Source of the DNA: UBA7434 sp042090785
Lineage (GTDB): Bacteria > Pseudomonadota > Gammaproteobacteria > Pseudomonadales > UBA7434
Direction: 5' to 3'
DNA: 44,304 nt
Assembly: GCA_042090785.1 (NCBI GenBank)
Contig: JBELIP010000016.1
Coordinates: 1-44,304 of the forward strand
Shown: positions 17,305-25,748 of the stretch, piece by piece
How positions within the stretch are numbered: position 1 is the stretch's first letter
Layout of the letters: each line of letters opens with the position of its first letter
The notes under the pieces: generated by a model
Seen by the model: only the letters and a program-made list of their open reading frames with translations
Told to the model about the DNA's origin: nothing
The model's database searches: none
Translations under genes and position numbers: made by a program

Positions 17305-17637
17305 ATGACACGCTTATGCCATATAAATGATATTGATGAAGGCGCTTCAATGGGCTTTGAAATAGGTGATAAAAAGCTATTTGCTGTTAAAAAAGATGCG
17401 GTAATCCACGTTTACGAAAATCGCTGCCCCCACCTAGGCATTGAGCTTGAGTGGCAAGAGAACCAATTTCTTGACCCTGATGGTGCGCTAATCCAATGTT
17501 CAACGCATGGTGCTTTATTCATGATCGAAGATGGCAACTGCATTTCTGGCCCTTGTGCCGGCGAACAACTACGACGCATTGATACCGTCATTCAAGCCGA
17601 TGAAGTTTTTTTGGCTCGCGAATCCGCCGCTAATTAA
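17305..17637 (+). CDS. Small Rieske [2Fe-2S] protein
   Basis: This 110-residue protein is a single Rieske domain. The cluster ligands are CPH at 41-43 and CSTH at 65-68. It has the short spacing of soluble Rieske ferredoxins or dioxygenase-type domains rather than of the bc1 complex, and no membrane anchor. It probably carries electrons in the cytoplasm. No oxygenase or reductase gene is adjacent, so its partner is unknown. ATG 17305 fits the family start (MTRLCHINDI). It is divergent from the M15 peptidase. Confidence 0.85.
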   Translation: MTRLCHINDIDEGASMGFEIGDKKLFAVKKDAVIHVYENRCPHLGIELEWQENQFLDPDGALIQCSTHGALFMIEDGNCISGPCAGEQLRRIDTVIQADEVFLARESAAN

Positions 17638-18034
17638 CGCATAGCGTTAAATGCGCAAAACCCATGTGAATAAAAATCTAAATCTGCTGTCTAATCCTTA
17701 CTCCAAGCACTCTGCATGCCTCCGAGTGAATTAAGTATGGATTGCCGGCAGATTTTCTGATAGATTCGCTGCCCTTATTAGCTTGACCAGCATAAATACC
17801 GCCTCGAGTAGCTAAAAAAATGAGATGGAAGGCAGTTCCTAAACAATGCACAGCCGTATTTGCTTGTTATTTGAGCAGAATTTAGTGCATAAATAGCGAT
17901 AATATGATGCAAGAGTCCTGATTGGCCACCTAAAAATATCAGTCACTCTGCACAGGGAAGCAACGCCTGACAAATACAGCATTAAAGAACTGAACAATAC
18001 ATACATCCAGCAAATTGATTAAGAGATTTTCAAG
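17638..18034. other. Gene-free interval upstream of dksA
   Basis: These 397 bp are AT-rich with no ORF of note. They must contain the dksA promoter; GATAAT near 17900 is a possible -10 but I cannot pair it with a -35 at proper spacing. No terminator hairpin is obvious after the Rieske gene. Confidence 0.5.
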
Positions 18035-18478
18035 ATGCCTCGCAAGAAAAAAAGTAATACGACTGAAAGTTTCCAGAACTTCACGCCTTATAAGCCTAAA
18101 AAAGGCGAAGACTATATGGGCGAACCGCAGAAAGATCACTTTAGATCGATACTGCAGCACTGGAAAGCACAGCTGATGGAAGAAGTCGACCGCACCGTTA
18201 CCCATATGAAAGACGAAGCGGCTAACTTTCCCGACCCTGCTGACCGCGCCACCCAAGAAGAAGAGTTCAGCCTCGAACTTCGCGCCCGTGATCGTGAGCG
18301 AAAACTGATTAGAAAAATTGATAGCACAATGGACCTCATTGATGCCGATGACTATGGCTTTTGTGATGCCTGCGGCATTGAAATCGGTATTAAGCGTCTA
18401 GAAGCTCGCCCAACGGCCACGCTGTGTATCGACTGTAAAACACTTGATGAAATCAAAGAAAAACAACAGCTCGGTTAA
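18035..18478 (+). CDS. dksA: RNA polymerase-binding transcription factor DksA
   Basis: This 147-residue DksA works with ppGpp in the secondary channel of RNA polymerase. The coiled-coil tip carries DPADRA, the DxxDxA motif needed for function (Asp67, Asp70, Ala72). The zinc finger is Cys4 (C110, C113, C131, C134), the Zn-dependent type. A basic N terminus (MPRKKKSNTT) precedes FQNFTPYKPKKGEDYMG. It lies 61 bp before gluQ, the conserved gammaproteobacterial pairing. GC-rich discriminators such as that at the rimP promoter in this window are typical of its targets. Confidence 0.96.
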   Translation: MPRKKKSNTTESFQNFTPYKPKKGEDYMGEPQKDHFRSILQHWKAQLMEEVDRTVTHMKDEAANFPDPADRATQEEEFSLELRARDRERKLIRKIDSTMDLIDADDYGFCDACGIEIGIKRLEARPTATLCIDCKTLDEIKEKQQLG

Positions 18479-18539
18479 TTCGCCTGCTCAACTTTTTCGT
18501 GAATAAGTATTTACTACTGCTGAACAGCAACGACCTATC

Positions 18540-19442
18540 GTGACAACTCACATAGGTCGATTCGCCCCCTCACCAACCGGCCCACTCCATAGCGGCTCAC
18601 TACTCGCCGCCGTCGCAAGCTATATTGATGCCAAAGCACATAACGGCCAATGGTTACTCCGCATAGAAGATGTCGATCGTCATCGTACCGTTAAAGGCGC
18701 TAGCGAAAGCATTCTAAAGAGTTTAGAGCAGCACGGCCTTTATTGGGACGGTGCCATTGAGTACCAGACGAATAATGATGATCGCTATCAAGCGGCTTTA
18801 GCGCAATTGCAGCAGCAACAGCAGGTGTTTTTTTGCCAATGCACTCGCACCGCATTAAAACAAATATCTGGCCCTTACCCTGGCACTTGTCGCACTCAAA
18901 AAGCTTGCCAATACACCGAGGCAACACCCCAGCAACCAGCCAGCCATGCCGTGCGCTTTGAATGTGGACAAGGCCTAATTCATTTTACCGACCGCATTCT
19001 CGGTAAGCAGTCATTTGAGCTGGCGGAACTCGGTGATTTTATTCTCCGCCGTCGAGATTCCCTATTTGCCTATCAATTAGCCGTGGTTATTGATGATGCC
19101 GAGCAAAGTGTTACCAGTGTGGTACGCGGTGCTGATTTATTGAGCTCCACGCCTTGGCAAATTGCCCTACAACAGGCTCTAAACTTGCCCGTTGTAGACT
19201 ATGCACACCTGCCACTTATAACTGATGCTAATAACGGCCACAAACTCAGCAAACAAACAGGCGCCAAAGGGCTTGATAATGCGGCTGCCAGTCACAATAT
19301 TTGCCGCGCTCTAACCCAGCTCGGGCAGCAATTACCTGAACAAGCTCATAGACTTAGCATCAATGAGCTATTACCTTGGGCGATAGAACATTGGCAAATT
19401 AACCAAGTCTCCAAAACCGCAATAATCACCGAAAAACACTAA
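18540..19442 (+). CDS. gluQ: Glutamyl-Q tRNA(Asp) synthetase
   Basis: This 300-residue truncated GluRS paralogue activates glutamate and attaches it to queuosine in the anticodon of tRNA(Asp). The ATP site is RFAPSPTGPLHSGSL (HIGH class) and HKLSKQTGA replaces KMSKS. Zinc ligands appear in FFCQCTRTALKQISGPYPGTC. No anticodon-binding domain is present, as expected for GluQ. It starts at GTG 18540, the only start that retains the complete family N terminus. It is directly downstream of dksA. In pseudomonads the kinase gene cbrA would follow, but here it does not. Confidence 0.93.
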   Translation: MTTHIGRFAPSPTGPLHSGSLLAAVASYIDAKAHNGQWLLRIEDVDRHRTVKGASESILKSLEQHGLYWDGAIEYQTNNDDRYQAALAQLQQQQQVFFCQCTRTALKQISGPYPGTCRTQKACQYTEATPQQPASHAVRFECGQGLIHFTDRILGKQSFELAELGDFILRRRDSLFAYQLAVVIDDAEQSVTSVVRGADLLSSTPWQIALQQALNLPVVDYAHLPLITDANNGHKLSKQTGAKGLDNAAASHNICRALTQLGQQLPEQAHRLSINELLPWAIEHWQINQVSKTAIITEKH

Positions 19443-19676
19443 GCCGTTTAGCGCTATAAAAGGCTTTAATATCAAGCAGTTTGATGCATTATTAAGCAAA
19501 TATTTAGGCCTTAAAATACGCTTAACCGGCGATTAATCACTATCATTTGCTCTGTATAAAAGTGACAAAAATTCGCATTTTTCGTTACAAACGGTTACAG
19601 TGCATGCCAGTTTGGAAACAGCAAATCATTCTATGCCTAGTACATTGTCATCATCCAAGTATTTAAGTGTCGCATT

Positions 19677-21331
19677 ATGAGAAACGTCCTCCTAATTGAA
19701 GCTGGCGCCGTTAATGAATCATCTTTAGCGCCCGTATTAGAGCACCTAGACTGCACTGCAACTTATGTTGCCAGCATTGCAGAGGCTAAACGTCTTGGCT
19801 TTAATGGTTTTCAGCTAATTATTAGCGACCTCATTTTGGCTGATGGCCTAGGTACAGAGCTAGTTAGCCAACAGCATAGCTGTCCCGTCATTATTGTTTC
19901 AGAAACGAAAGAAAGCGCCGCCATTATTGATGCCATGCGAGCAGGTATTGCTGACTTTATTATCTCGCCCTTTGTCGAGGCCGAATTCAGCGCAGCACTC
20001 GAACGCGTCTTTAAAAAAGCTGATAAACGCAAAAGTGCAACNNNNNNNNNNNNNNNNNNNNNNNNNNNNNNNNNNNNNNNNNNNNNNNNNNNNNNNNNNN
20101 NNNNNNNNNNNNNNNNNNNNNNNNNNNNNNNNNNNNNNNNNTCAGCGCAGCACTCGAACGCGTCTTTAAAAAAGCTGATAAACGCAAAAGTGCAACTCAG
20201 CATGCGACACAAAGCGCAACCGCAGCCACAGATACAAACGCCGATTCAACATCGTCTCAAAGTGAACCATTAAGCGGCATGATTGGCTCAAGTTCGGCAA
20301 TGCAAGCCGTGTATTCACGCGTTCGCAAAGCGGCCCCCACGCGCTCCACTATTCTTATTCGTGGCGAAACCGGTACCGGTAAAGAATTAATTGCTCGCGC
20401 TATTCATGATGCTAGCGATCGCGCTGAAAACCCTTTTGTAGCGGTAAACTGCGCAGCTATTCCAGAAACATTAATCGAAGCCGAGTTATTTGGTCATGAG
20501 AAAGGCGCCTTTACTGGCGCAGCCAGTAAACGCTCAGGTCTAATTGAGGCCGCCGAAGGTGGAACACTTTTCTTAGATGAAATTGGTGAGCTACCCAGCG
20601 AAGCACAAGCGCGCTTATTACGCTTTATCCAAGAAAGCGAAATTCGTCGTATTGGCTCGAATGAGGCTCACCGCGTTAACGTTAGGTTGGTTGCAGCCAC
20701 TCATCGTGACCTGAAAAAGCTAACCACTAACGGTGGTTTCCGCCCCGATTTATACTATCGAATTAATGTCGTGCGTATCGACTTACCCTCACTCAAGCAA
20801 CGCAATAACGACCTGCTTGAAATCGCCGAACACTTACTTGATAACGCCGCGCTTCGCCATGAAAAAGCAGGTTTACACCTGTCTCCAGAAGCCATTCAGA
20901 TTATCAACAATTACCCATGGCCCGGCAACGTTAGAGAACTCGAAAACGTTATTGAGCGCGCCGCCATTATGTGTGATGGACTCGAAATCAATGCCGATGC
21001 ACTAGAAATTGACAGCGAACTTAGCGAAAATCATCGCTTTAATGCCGAGATACTGACTCCATTCACAGGTAACTACCTAGATTTACAGCAGCCCACCAAT
21101 TCAGTCACCAGCGCGTCCAGCACCCAAGATGCTACACCTGACTCGAATGAAGAGCTTTCATTAGAAGATTACTTTCAGCAATTTGTTCTTGAAAATCAAG
21201 GACACATGAACGAAACCGAGTTAGCAAAAAAGCTGGGGATTAGCCGCAAATGCCTTTGGGAAAGACGACAGCGCCTAGCCATTCCTCGCGCCAATAAAAG
21301 TGCTAACAAATCGTCTGATAACTCACTCTAA
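19677..21331 (+). CDS. cbrB: CbrB-like sigma-54 activator with degenerate receiver (interrupted by assembly gap)
   Basis: This is an NtrC-family enhancer-binding protein. The frame is interrupted by 100 N; collapsing the duplicated 55 bp plus the Ns (155 bp) restores one frame of 499 codons. The receiver domain (1-110) keeps phosphoacceptor Asp51, but the acidic pair is Glu8-Ala9 and the conserved Lys is Ser97, so phosphorylation is doubtful. A Ser/Thr/Ala linker leads to the AAA domain: Walker A GETGTGKE (178-185), sigma-54 contact GAFTGA (225-230), Walker B FLDE. The Fis-type helix-turn-helix TELAKKLGISRKCLWERRQR (462-481) is, as I recall, nearly that of Pseudomonas CbrB. Position between gluQ and pcnB agrees. 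The expected kinase gene cbrA is missing here. Confidence 0.83.
20042..20141. other. Assembly gap (100 N) with duplicated 55-bp flanks
   Basis: Exactly 100 N separate two identical 55-bp copies (19987-20041 and 20142-20196). This is an unmerged contig overlap rather than missing biology; removal of 155 bp restores the reading frame across the join. Confidence 0.95.
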
Positions 21332-21486
21332 GTCGACATATTTGCAGCTCAGCTAAATCACAGCTATCAACCCCCTCGACCCGCCTCTGAAGTCGTGATT
21401 GCTCTCATATTTTCTTATCTATTCCCTGCATGTATCTTATAAAATCTGTTCTTCTATAGGCAGTTCTTGAAGCCAATACAGCCACT

Positions 21487-21534
21487 CCATATAACTGTTA
21501 CCCCATATAATCGTTACTCCATATAATTGTTACT
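21487..21534 (+). repeat. Three tandem 16-bp repeats, candidate activator sites
   Basis: Three uninterrupted copies of CCATATAAYYGTTACY start at 21487, 21503 and 21519. They lie about 190 bp upstream of the sigma-54 promoter, where enhancer sites are expected. Each ends in TGTTAC or CGTTAC, the half-site I recall for CbrB. Further half-sites are TGTTAC at 21577 and GTAAC(G/A) at 21608, 21619 and 21642. Confidence 0.8.
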
Positions 21535-21721
21535 TAACCTCAATATTGATCCATAACCTCCCATTGAAATATATTTTGTTACCTACCGCTGCAAAATTCA
21601 CAAAAACGTAACGCCTTGGTAACACAGAAAAGTGTAAATATGTAACAAAAAATCGATTTCACAGTATGGAAATTAAGCGTAATTAACGCTAAGTTATTGT
21701 TTTTATTGATTCTCGAAAACA

Positions 21722-21737
21722 TGGCACACAGCATGCA
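21722..21737 (+). promoter_or_regulatory. Sigma-54 promoter
   Basis: TGGCACACAGCATGCA matches TGGCAC-N5-TTGCA at all but one position of the consensus, and GG and GC are separated by exactly 10 bp. The predicted transcription start is about 21748. Enhancer-like repeats lie upstream, and a sigma-54 activator gene is immediately 5'. Confidence 0.85.
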
Positions 21738-21747
21738 ATAGTTACCT

Positions 21748-21852
21748 CGCTAATAATAATAATGAAAAGCAAAAAACAATAACAATAAATAAAAGCAATA
21801 TATAAGAATATAAAAAGACAACACGACCTGGATGGGGAGTTATCTCCCCATC
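21748..21852 (+). ncRNA. Candidate CrcZ-like Hfq-binding sRNA
   Basis: This is the predicted transcript from the sigma-54 promoter. Its first 80 nt are almost free of secondary structure and rich in A. AAYAAYAA motifs overlap at 21752-21762 (AATAATAATAA) and 21775-21788 (AACAATAACAATAA). This is the type of sequence bound by Hfq with Crc in pseudomonads. It ends with a 9-bp GATGGGGAG/CTCCCCATC hairpin (21831-21852) followed by GTAATTCTCTTC, which is not a clean U-tract. The 3' end is therefore uncertain and the RNA may extend further. Position between cbrB and pcnB is that of Pseudomonas crcZ, but the RNA is shorter than the roughly 400-nt CrcZ if it stops here. Confidence 0.65.
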
Positions 21853-22065
21853 GTAATTCTCTTCTGATTCAGCCAACCCAATCTGTGTGTTAAACTAGCG
21901 TCCTTGCGCGTACATTTGCGTGTTAACGTTATCGCTTTGTTGTATGCGTGTTGTATGTATGTTGTAACGCGTAACACTGCCGCCGCACTAGCTCACAGCA
22001 GAACAGCAACATAAGTAAGCAGCAAAGAAGCAACACTCAATGGCCACACACATTTCGGTATATGA

Positions 22066-23472
22066 ATGCTAAAACGGTTGTATAAGTCTTTAACCTCTTC
22101 GAGTAAATCTGTGGAAAGCGATCCGTCGCCAGCAAACAGTCACTCATCTGATTCACACGAAGCCCCTGACATTATTGCTCGCGATGATCACTGCATCTCA
22201 CGCAAGCAAATTAGCAAGAATGCGCTTACAGTGATTTACGATCTTCGTCGGGCAGGCTATGAAGCCTACCTCGTTGGCGGCGGCGTCCGCGACCTACTCT
22301 TAAACCGATCACCCAAAGACTTTGATATTGCCACCAACGCGACACCCGAACAGGTGCAGCAAACCTTTCGAAGAGCGCGCATTGTCGGTCGACGCTTTCG
22401 CATTGCACATGTGCGCTTTGGTAGAGAAATTATTGAAGTCACCACCTTTCGCGGCAGCCATGACCACGTAGAAGATACTCAGCGTAAAAACAATAAATCA
22501 CAGACTAACGACCAAGGTATGCTGGTTCGAGACAACGTTTACGGTAACCTGCACGATGATGCCATGCGTCGCGACTTCACTATTAATGCCCTGTACTACA
22601 GTATCGACGGCTTTACCGTTCTCGATTACACAGGTGGCATAGCCGATTTAAAAAAACGTCAAATACGTATTATTGGTGATGCCAGCCAACGTTATGCCGA
22701 AGACCCCGTCAGAATGCTTAGAGCGGTTCGCTTTCAAGCCAAATTTGATTTTAAACTAGAAACCAAAACCGCCGCACCTATTCAGTCACTAGCGCATCTT
22801 TTATCTCAAGTCGCACCGCCACGTTTATTCGATGAAATCATAAAATTATTATTAACTGGCAAAGGTCAAAAGACCTTTAAGTTATTAGTTGAATATCAAC
22901 TTTTCGACACGTTGTTTCCAACCACCGCACCTTTTTTAAAATCTGGCAACCTAGCCGACAACTTTGACTACCAATTAATAGGTAACGCGCTAGAAAACAC
23001 CGATCGGCGAGTACAGCAAGGCAAGCCGGTTACACCCGCTTTTCTATATGCAGCTCTATTGTGGCCAGTTGTGCGTGAAGAAGCTGAAAATATCATGGCT
23101 GATGGCACGCCTCGCCTTCGCGCACTGCAATTAGCCGGCCATTACGCCGTTGATGCGCAATTAATCACCATAGCCATACCTAAACGATTTAGCATCCCCA
23201 TGCGGGAAATCTGGACACTACAACAGCGACTAGAAAGCGCTCATGGTAAGCGCGCTATTGGCGTTTTACAGCACCCTCGCTTTAGAGCAGCCTATGACTT
23301 CTTATTGCTGCGCGAGCAAACCGGTGAATCAGTCAATGATCGCGGTGCATTTTGGACCAACTTGCAAATCGAGCACCCAGTGAATCGTGAAGACATACGT
23401 CGGGCCGAGAGAAAACGCCCTCGTCGACGCAGAAGACCGTCAAACAGCAATAACCGTGGCACATCCGAGTAA
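22066..23472 (+). CDS. pcnB: Poly(A) polymerase I
   Basis: This 468-residue class II nucleotidyltransferase adds 3' poly(A) tails that promote RNA decay. The catalytic head domain is YLVGGGVRDLLLNRSPKDFDIATNATPEQV (GG, RRD-like and DxD), followed by RRRIVGRRFRIAHV-like nucleotide contacts and the neck (AEDPVRMLRAVRFQAKF). A basic C-terminal tail (RRAERKRPRRRRRPSNS) is as in other gammaproteobacterial PcnB. ATG 22066 gives MLKRLYKS; the ribosome site is weak. The stop codon overlaps the folK start by one base, so the two are coupled. Confidence 0.94.
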   Translation: MLKRLYKSLTSSSKSVESDPSPANSHSSDSHEAPDIIARDDHCISRKQISKNALTVIYDLRRAGYEAYLVGGGVRDLLLNRSPKDFDIATNATPEQVQQTFRRARIVGRRFRIAHVRFGREIIEVTTFRGSHDHVEDTQRKNNKSQTNDQGMLVRDNVYGNLHDDAMRRDFTINALYYSIDGFTVLDYTGGIADLKKRQIRIIGDASQRYAEDPVRMLRAVRFQAKFDFKLETKTAAPIQSLAHLLSQVAPPRLFDEIIKLLLTGKGQKTFKLLVEYQLFDTLFPTTAPFLKSGNLADNFDYQLIGNALENTDRRVQQGKPVTPAFLYAALLWPVVREEAENIMADGTPRLRALQLAGHYAVDAQLITIAIPKRFSIPMREIWTLQQRLESAHGKRAIGVLQHPRFRAAYDFLLLREQTGESVNDRGAFWTNLQIEHPVNREDIRRAERKRPRRRRRPSNSNNRGTSE

Positions 23473-23957
23473 TGCCAACGACAACCTACATCGGCATTGG
23501 TAGCAACATGGATAACCCCATACAGCAGGTCAGTAACGCCCTCCAAGCGTTAGCAGAACTGCCCGGCTGCTCACTGTGTCAGCAATCATCAATGTATAGT
23601 AGTGATGCTGTGGGGCCTGGCACACAAGACAGCTACATTAATGCGGTCGCCGAACTTAAAACAGAATTAACCGCTGCAGATTTACTGCAGCAACTGCAAG
23701 CTATAGAAGCCGCTCATGGTAGAGTTCGCAAGCAACGCTGGGAGCCAAGACCGCTCGATTTGGATATACTGCTCTACGGTAATCAGATAATATCCACTGA
23801 GACATTAAGTGTGCCGCATCCAGAATTAACCAAGCGCCATTTTGTGCTCTATCCGCTGGCAGAAATTGCAGCTGATTTAGTATTACCCGATGGTCGCACT
23901 CTGCACGAGCTTCTAACACAATGCTCAATTGGCGAACTATTAAAAGTTAAAGGATGA
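23472..23957 (+). CDS. folK: HPPK, 6-hydroxymethyl-7,8-dihydropterin pyrophosphokinase
   Basis: This 161-residue enzyme transfers pyrophosphate from ATP to hydroxymethyl-dihydropterin in folate synthesis. Signatures: YIGIGSNMDNP at the N terminus, the loop RKQRWEPRPLDLDILLYG (RxxRxxPRxLDxDI, with the two metal-binding Asp) and VPHPELTKRHFVLYPL. The ATG overlaps the pcnB stop (TAATG), and the gene pair pcnB-folK is conserved in gammaproteobacteria. The deoxynucleoside kinase gene follows 82 bp downstream. Confidence 0.95.
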   Translation: MPTTTYIGIGSNMDNPIQQVSNALQALAELPGCSLCQQSSMYSSDAVGPGTQDSYINAVAELKTELTAADLLQQLQAIEAAHGRVRKQRWEPRPLDLDILLYGNQIISTETLSVPHPELTKRHFVLYPLAEIAADLVLPDGRTLHELLTQCSIGELLKVKG

Positions 23958-24039
23958 CACACTAAACTCATTAAATAGCATTAAATTCGTCTTTAAAGAA
24001 CACCGACTAAATTGAACCTAAAAAGAATTACTGGCTTAC

Positions 24040-24771
24040 ATGATGACCGAGCTTAACCTTCTTGATGACAGCGCCGATAATACCCTGCTTGATGCAGACA
24101 CTTTGGCCGTGTCGGAATTAATTAAAGATAGAGAGATCCCGCGCTTTATTACTATTGAAGGCCCCATAGGTGTAGGTAAAACGACACTCGCCAAGCGTCT
24201 CGCAGAAAGCTTTAACTATGAAACCATGTTAGAGCGCGCCGAAGAGAATCCTTTTTTAGCCGGGTTTTATAAAAACCGTCGACAGAATGCACTAGCCACC
24301 CAACTGTCTTTTCTATTTCAACGCGCACAACAAATTCAAGATATGCGCCAGCAAGATTTATTTTCGCCGGTTCGTATCTCCGACTTTTTAATTGAAAAAG
24401 ATCGGCTATTCGCACGCGCTAATTTAGACGATAACGAATTTAATTTATACGAACAGGTTTATTCGCAAATTACTATTGATGCCCCAAAGCCTGATTTAGT
24501 CATTTACTTACAAGCGCCAGTCGATGCTTTAATGGACAGAATATTACAGCGTGGCATATCTGTAGAGCGCAGTATTGATAGAGAGTACCTAGAGCTCCTT
24601 AATGAAGCTTACAGCGAATTCTTTTTATATTACGATGATGCTCCACTATTAATTGTTAACTGTGCCGACATCGATTTTATTAACAACGATGATCACTACT
24701 TAACGCTTATCGACTATATGCTCAATGTCCGCGGCGGTCGCCACTATTTCAATCCGACCATTTTTTCTTAA
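24040..24771 (+). CDS. Deoxynucleoside kinase (dGK/dAK-type)
   Basis: This 243-residue P-loop kinase salvages deoxynucleosides. Walker A is GPIGVGKTT; the substrate region has ERAEENPFLAGFYKN and SFLFQRAQQIQ. The ERS/DR-type motif is ISDFLIEKDRLFA and the lid is RGISVERSIDREYL. An N-terminal extension of about 35 acidic residues (MMTELNLLDDSADNT...) precedes the fold; the start could be either of the two adjacent ATGs. It sits between folK and panB, an insertion relative to the Pseudomonas order as I remember it. The preferred base (dA or dG) cannot be read from the sequence. Confidence 0.85.
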   Translation: MMTELNLLDDSADNTLLDADTLAVSELIKDREIPRFITIEGPIGVGKTTLAKRLAESFNYETMLERAEENPFLAGFYKNRRQNALATQLSFLFQRAQQIQDMRQQDLFSPVRISDFLIEKDRLFARANLDDNEFNLYEQVYSQITIDAPKPDLVIYLQAPVDALMDRILQRGISVERSIDREYLELLNEAYSEFFLYYDDAPLLIVNCADIDFINNDDHYLTLIDYMLNVRGGRHYFNPTIFS

Positions 24772-24813
24772 TCGCAGATCTTTCTACTGCCTGTTAATGC
24801 GAGAACTCCAGCC

Positions 24814-25629
24814 TTGAAAAACAGCATACAAAAATTACGACAACGTAAAAATGAACAACGTAAATTCAGTGTTGTTGCCGCTTACGATGCCAGCTTTACT
24901 GCCGCCATTAACCAAGCAGAAATAGAAGTCATTCTAGTAGGCGATTCGCTGGGTATGGTTGTACAAGGAAAAAATAGCACCGTACCTGTCACCCTAGAGC
25001 AAATGGTTTATCACACTCAAGCCGTTGCTCGCGGCAATGCTAACAGTGATTCACAGGCGTTAATTATTGCCGATTTACCGTTTATGAGTTATGCCAATAT
25101 TGAAGACGCACTATTTAACGCCGCTGAATTAATGCGCGCGGGTGCCAACATGGTTAAGCTCGAAGGTGGCACATGGTTAGCAGAAACAACCGCTAAACTC
25201 GTTGAATGTGGCATTCCCGTTTGCGCACATATTGGTTTAACGCCGCAATCAGTGAATAAATTAGGCGGCTACAAAGTTCAAGGCCGAAGCGACAACCAGC
25301 AACAGCAATTATTAAATGACGCCAAAGCTTTAGATAACGCTGGTGCAGACTTCATTGTATTGGAATGCATTCCTAAGTCTTTAGCAGCAGATATCACTCA
25401 ACAGACTAGCTTTTCTACCATCGGCATTGGCGCAGGTAACGACACCGATGCGCAAGTGTTAGTGTGTTATGACATGTTAGGACTCACCTCAACGCCAGCA
25501 AAGTTTGTTAAAAACTTTCTTGCCGAACATACAGCGTCTCAAGCGCCCTCAATTGTCAATGCCTTTAGCGCTTATAAAAAAGCCGTAGAAGAAAAGAGTT
25601 ACCCCGCAGAAGAACACGAATACCAATAA
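24814..25629 (+). CDS. panB: 3-methyl-2-oxobutanoate hydroxymethyltransferase
   Basis: This 271-residue enzyme makes ketopantoate from alpha-ketoisovalerate and methylene-THF, the first committed step of pantothenate synthesis. Motifs include VVAAYDASFT, VGDSLGMVVQG (metal Asp), ADLPFMSY, MRAGANMVKLEGG and IGIGAGNDTDAQVLVCYDML, all standard. It starts at TTG 24814, with GAG nine bases upstream; no in-frame ATG lies nearby. The C terminus carries a few extra residues. panC follows 119 bp downstream; panD, present here in pseudomonads, is absent from the window. Confidence 0.93.
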   Translation: MKNSIQKLRQRKNEQRKFSVVAAYDASFTAAINQAEIEVILVGDSLGMVVQGKNSTVPVTLEQMVYHTQAVARGNANSDSQALIIADLPFMSYANIEDALFNAAELMRAGANMVKLEGGTWLAETTAKLVECGIPVCAHIGLTPQSVNKLGGYKVQGRSDNQQQQLLNDAKALDNAGADFIVLECIPKSLAADITQQTSFSTIGIGAGNDTDAQVLVCYDMLGLTSTPAKFVKNFLAEHTASQAPSIVNAFSAYKKAVEEKSYPAEEHEYQ

Positions 25630-25748
25630 TCGGCTAATGAGCTACCGATGAAAGCTATAGACTACGAGTATAGATAAAGACTAGCCGAGATAATGGCTTA
25701 ACTTATCGAGAATACACGCCCAACACTCAATTATTTGAAGACCATACA

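Larger units (their letters stand above)
21332..22065. other. Long intergenic region holding a CrcZ-like sRNA locus
   Basis: This 734-bp interval between the CbrB-like gene and pcnB has no ORF of note. It contains tandem repeats and TGTTAC/GTAACA half-sites (21487-21647), a sigma-54 promoter (21722-21737), an A-rich transcribed segment and a 9-bp hairpin (21831-21852). These are listed separately. About 210 bp after the hairpin precede pcnB and should contain its promoter, which I could not define. GTTGTATG repeats occur around 21938-21970. Confidence 0.75.

Noticed and set aside
21763..21783. Six-codon ORF (ATG ... TAA) inside the candidate sRNA
   Set aside because: Too short and with no ribosome site; explained better by the A-rich Hfq-type motifs.
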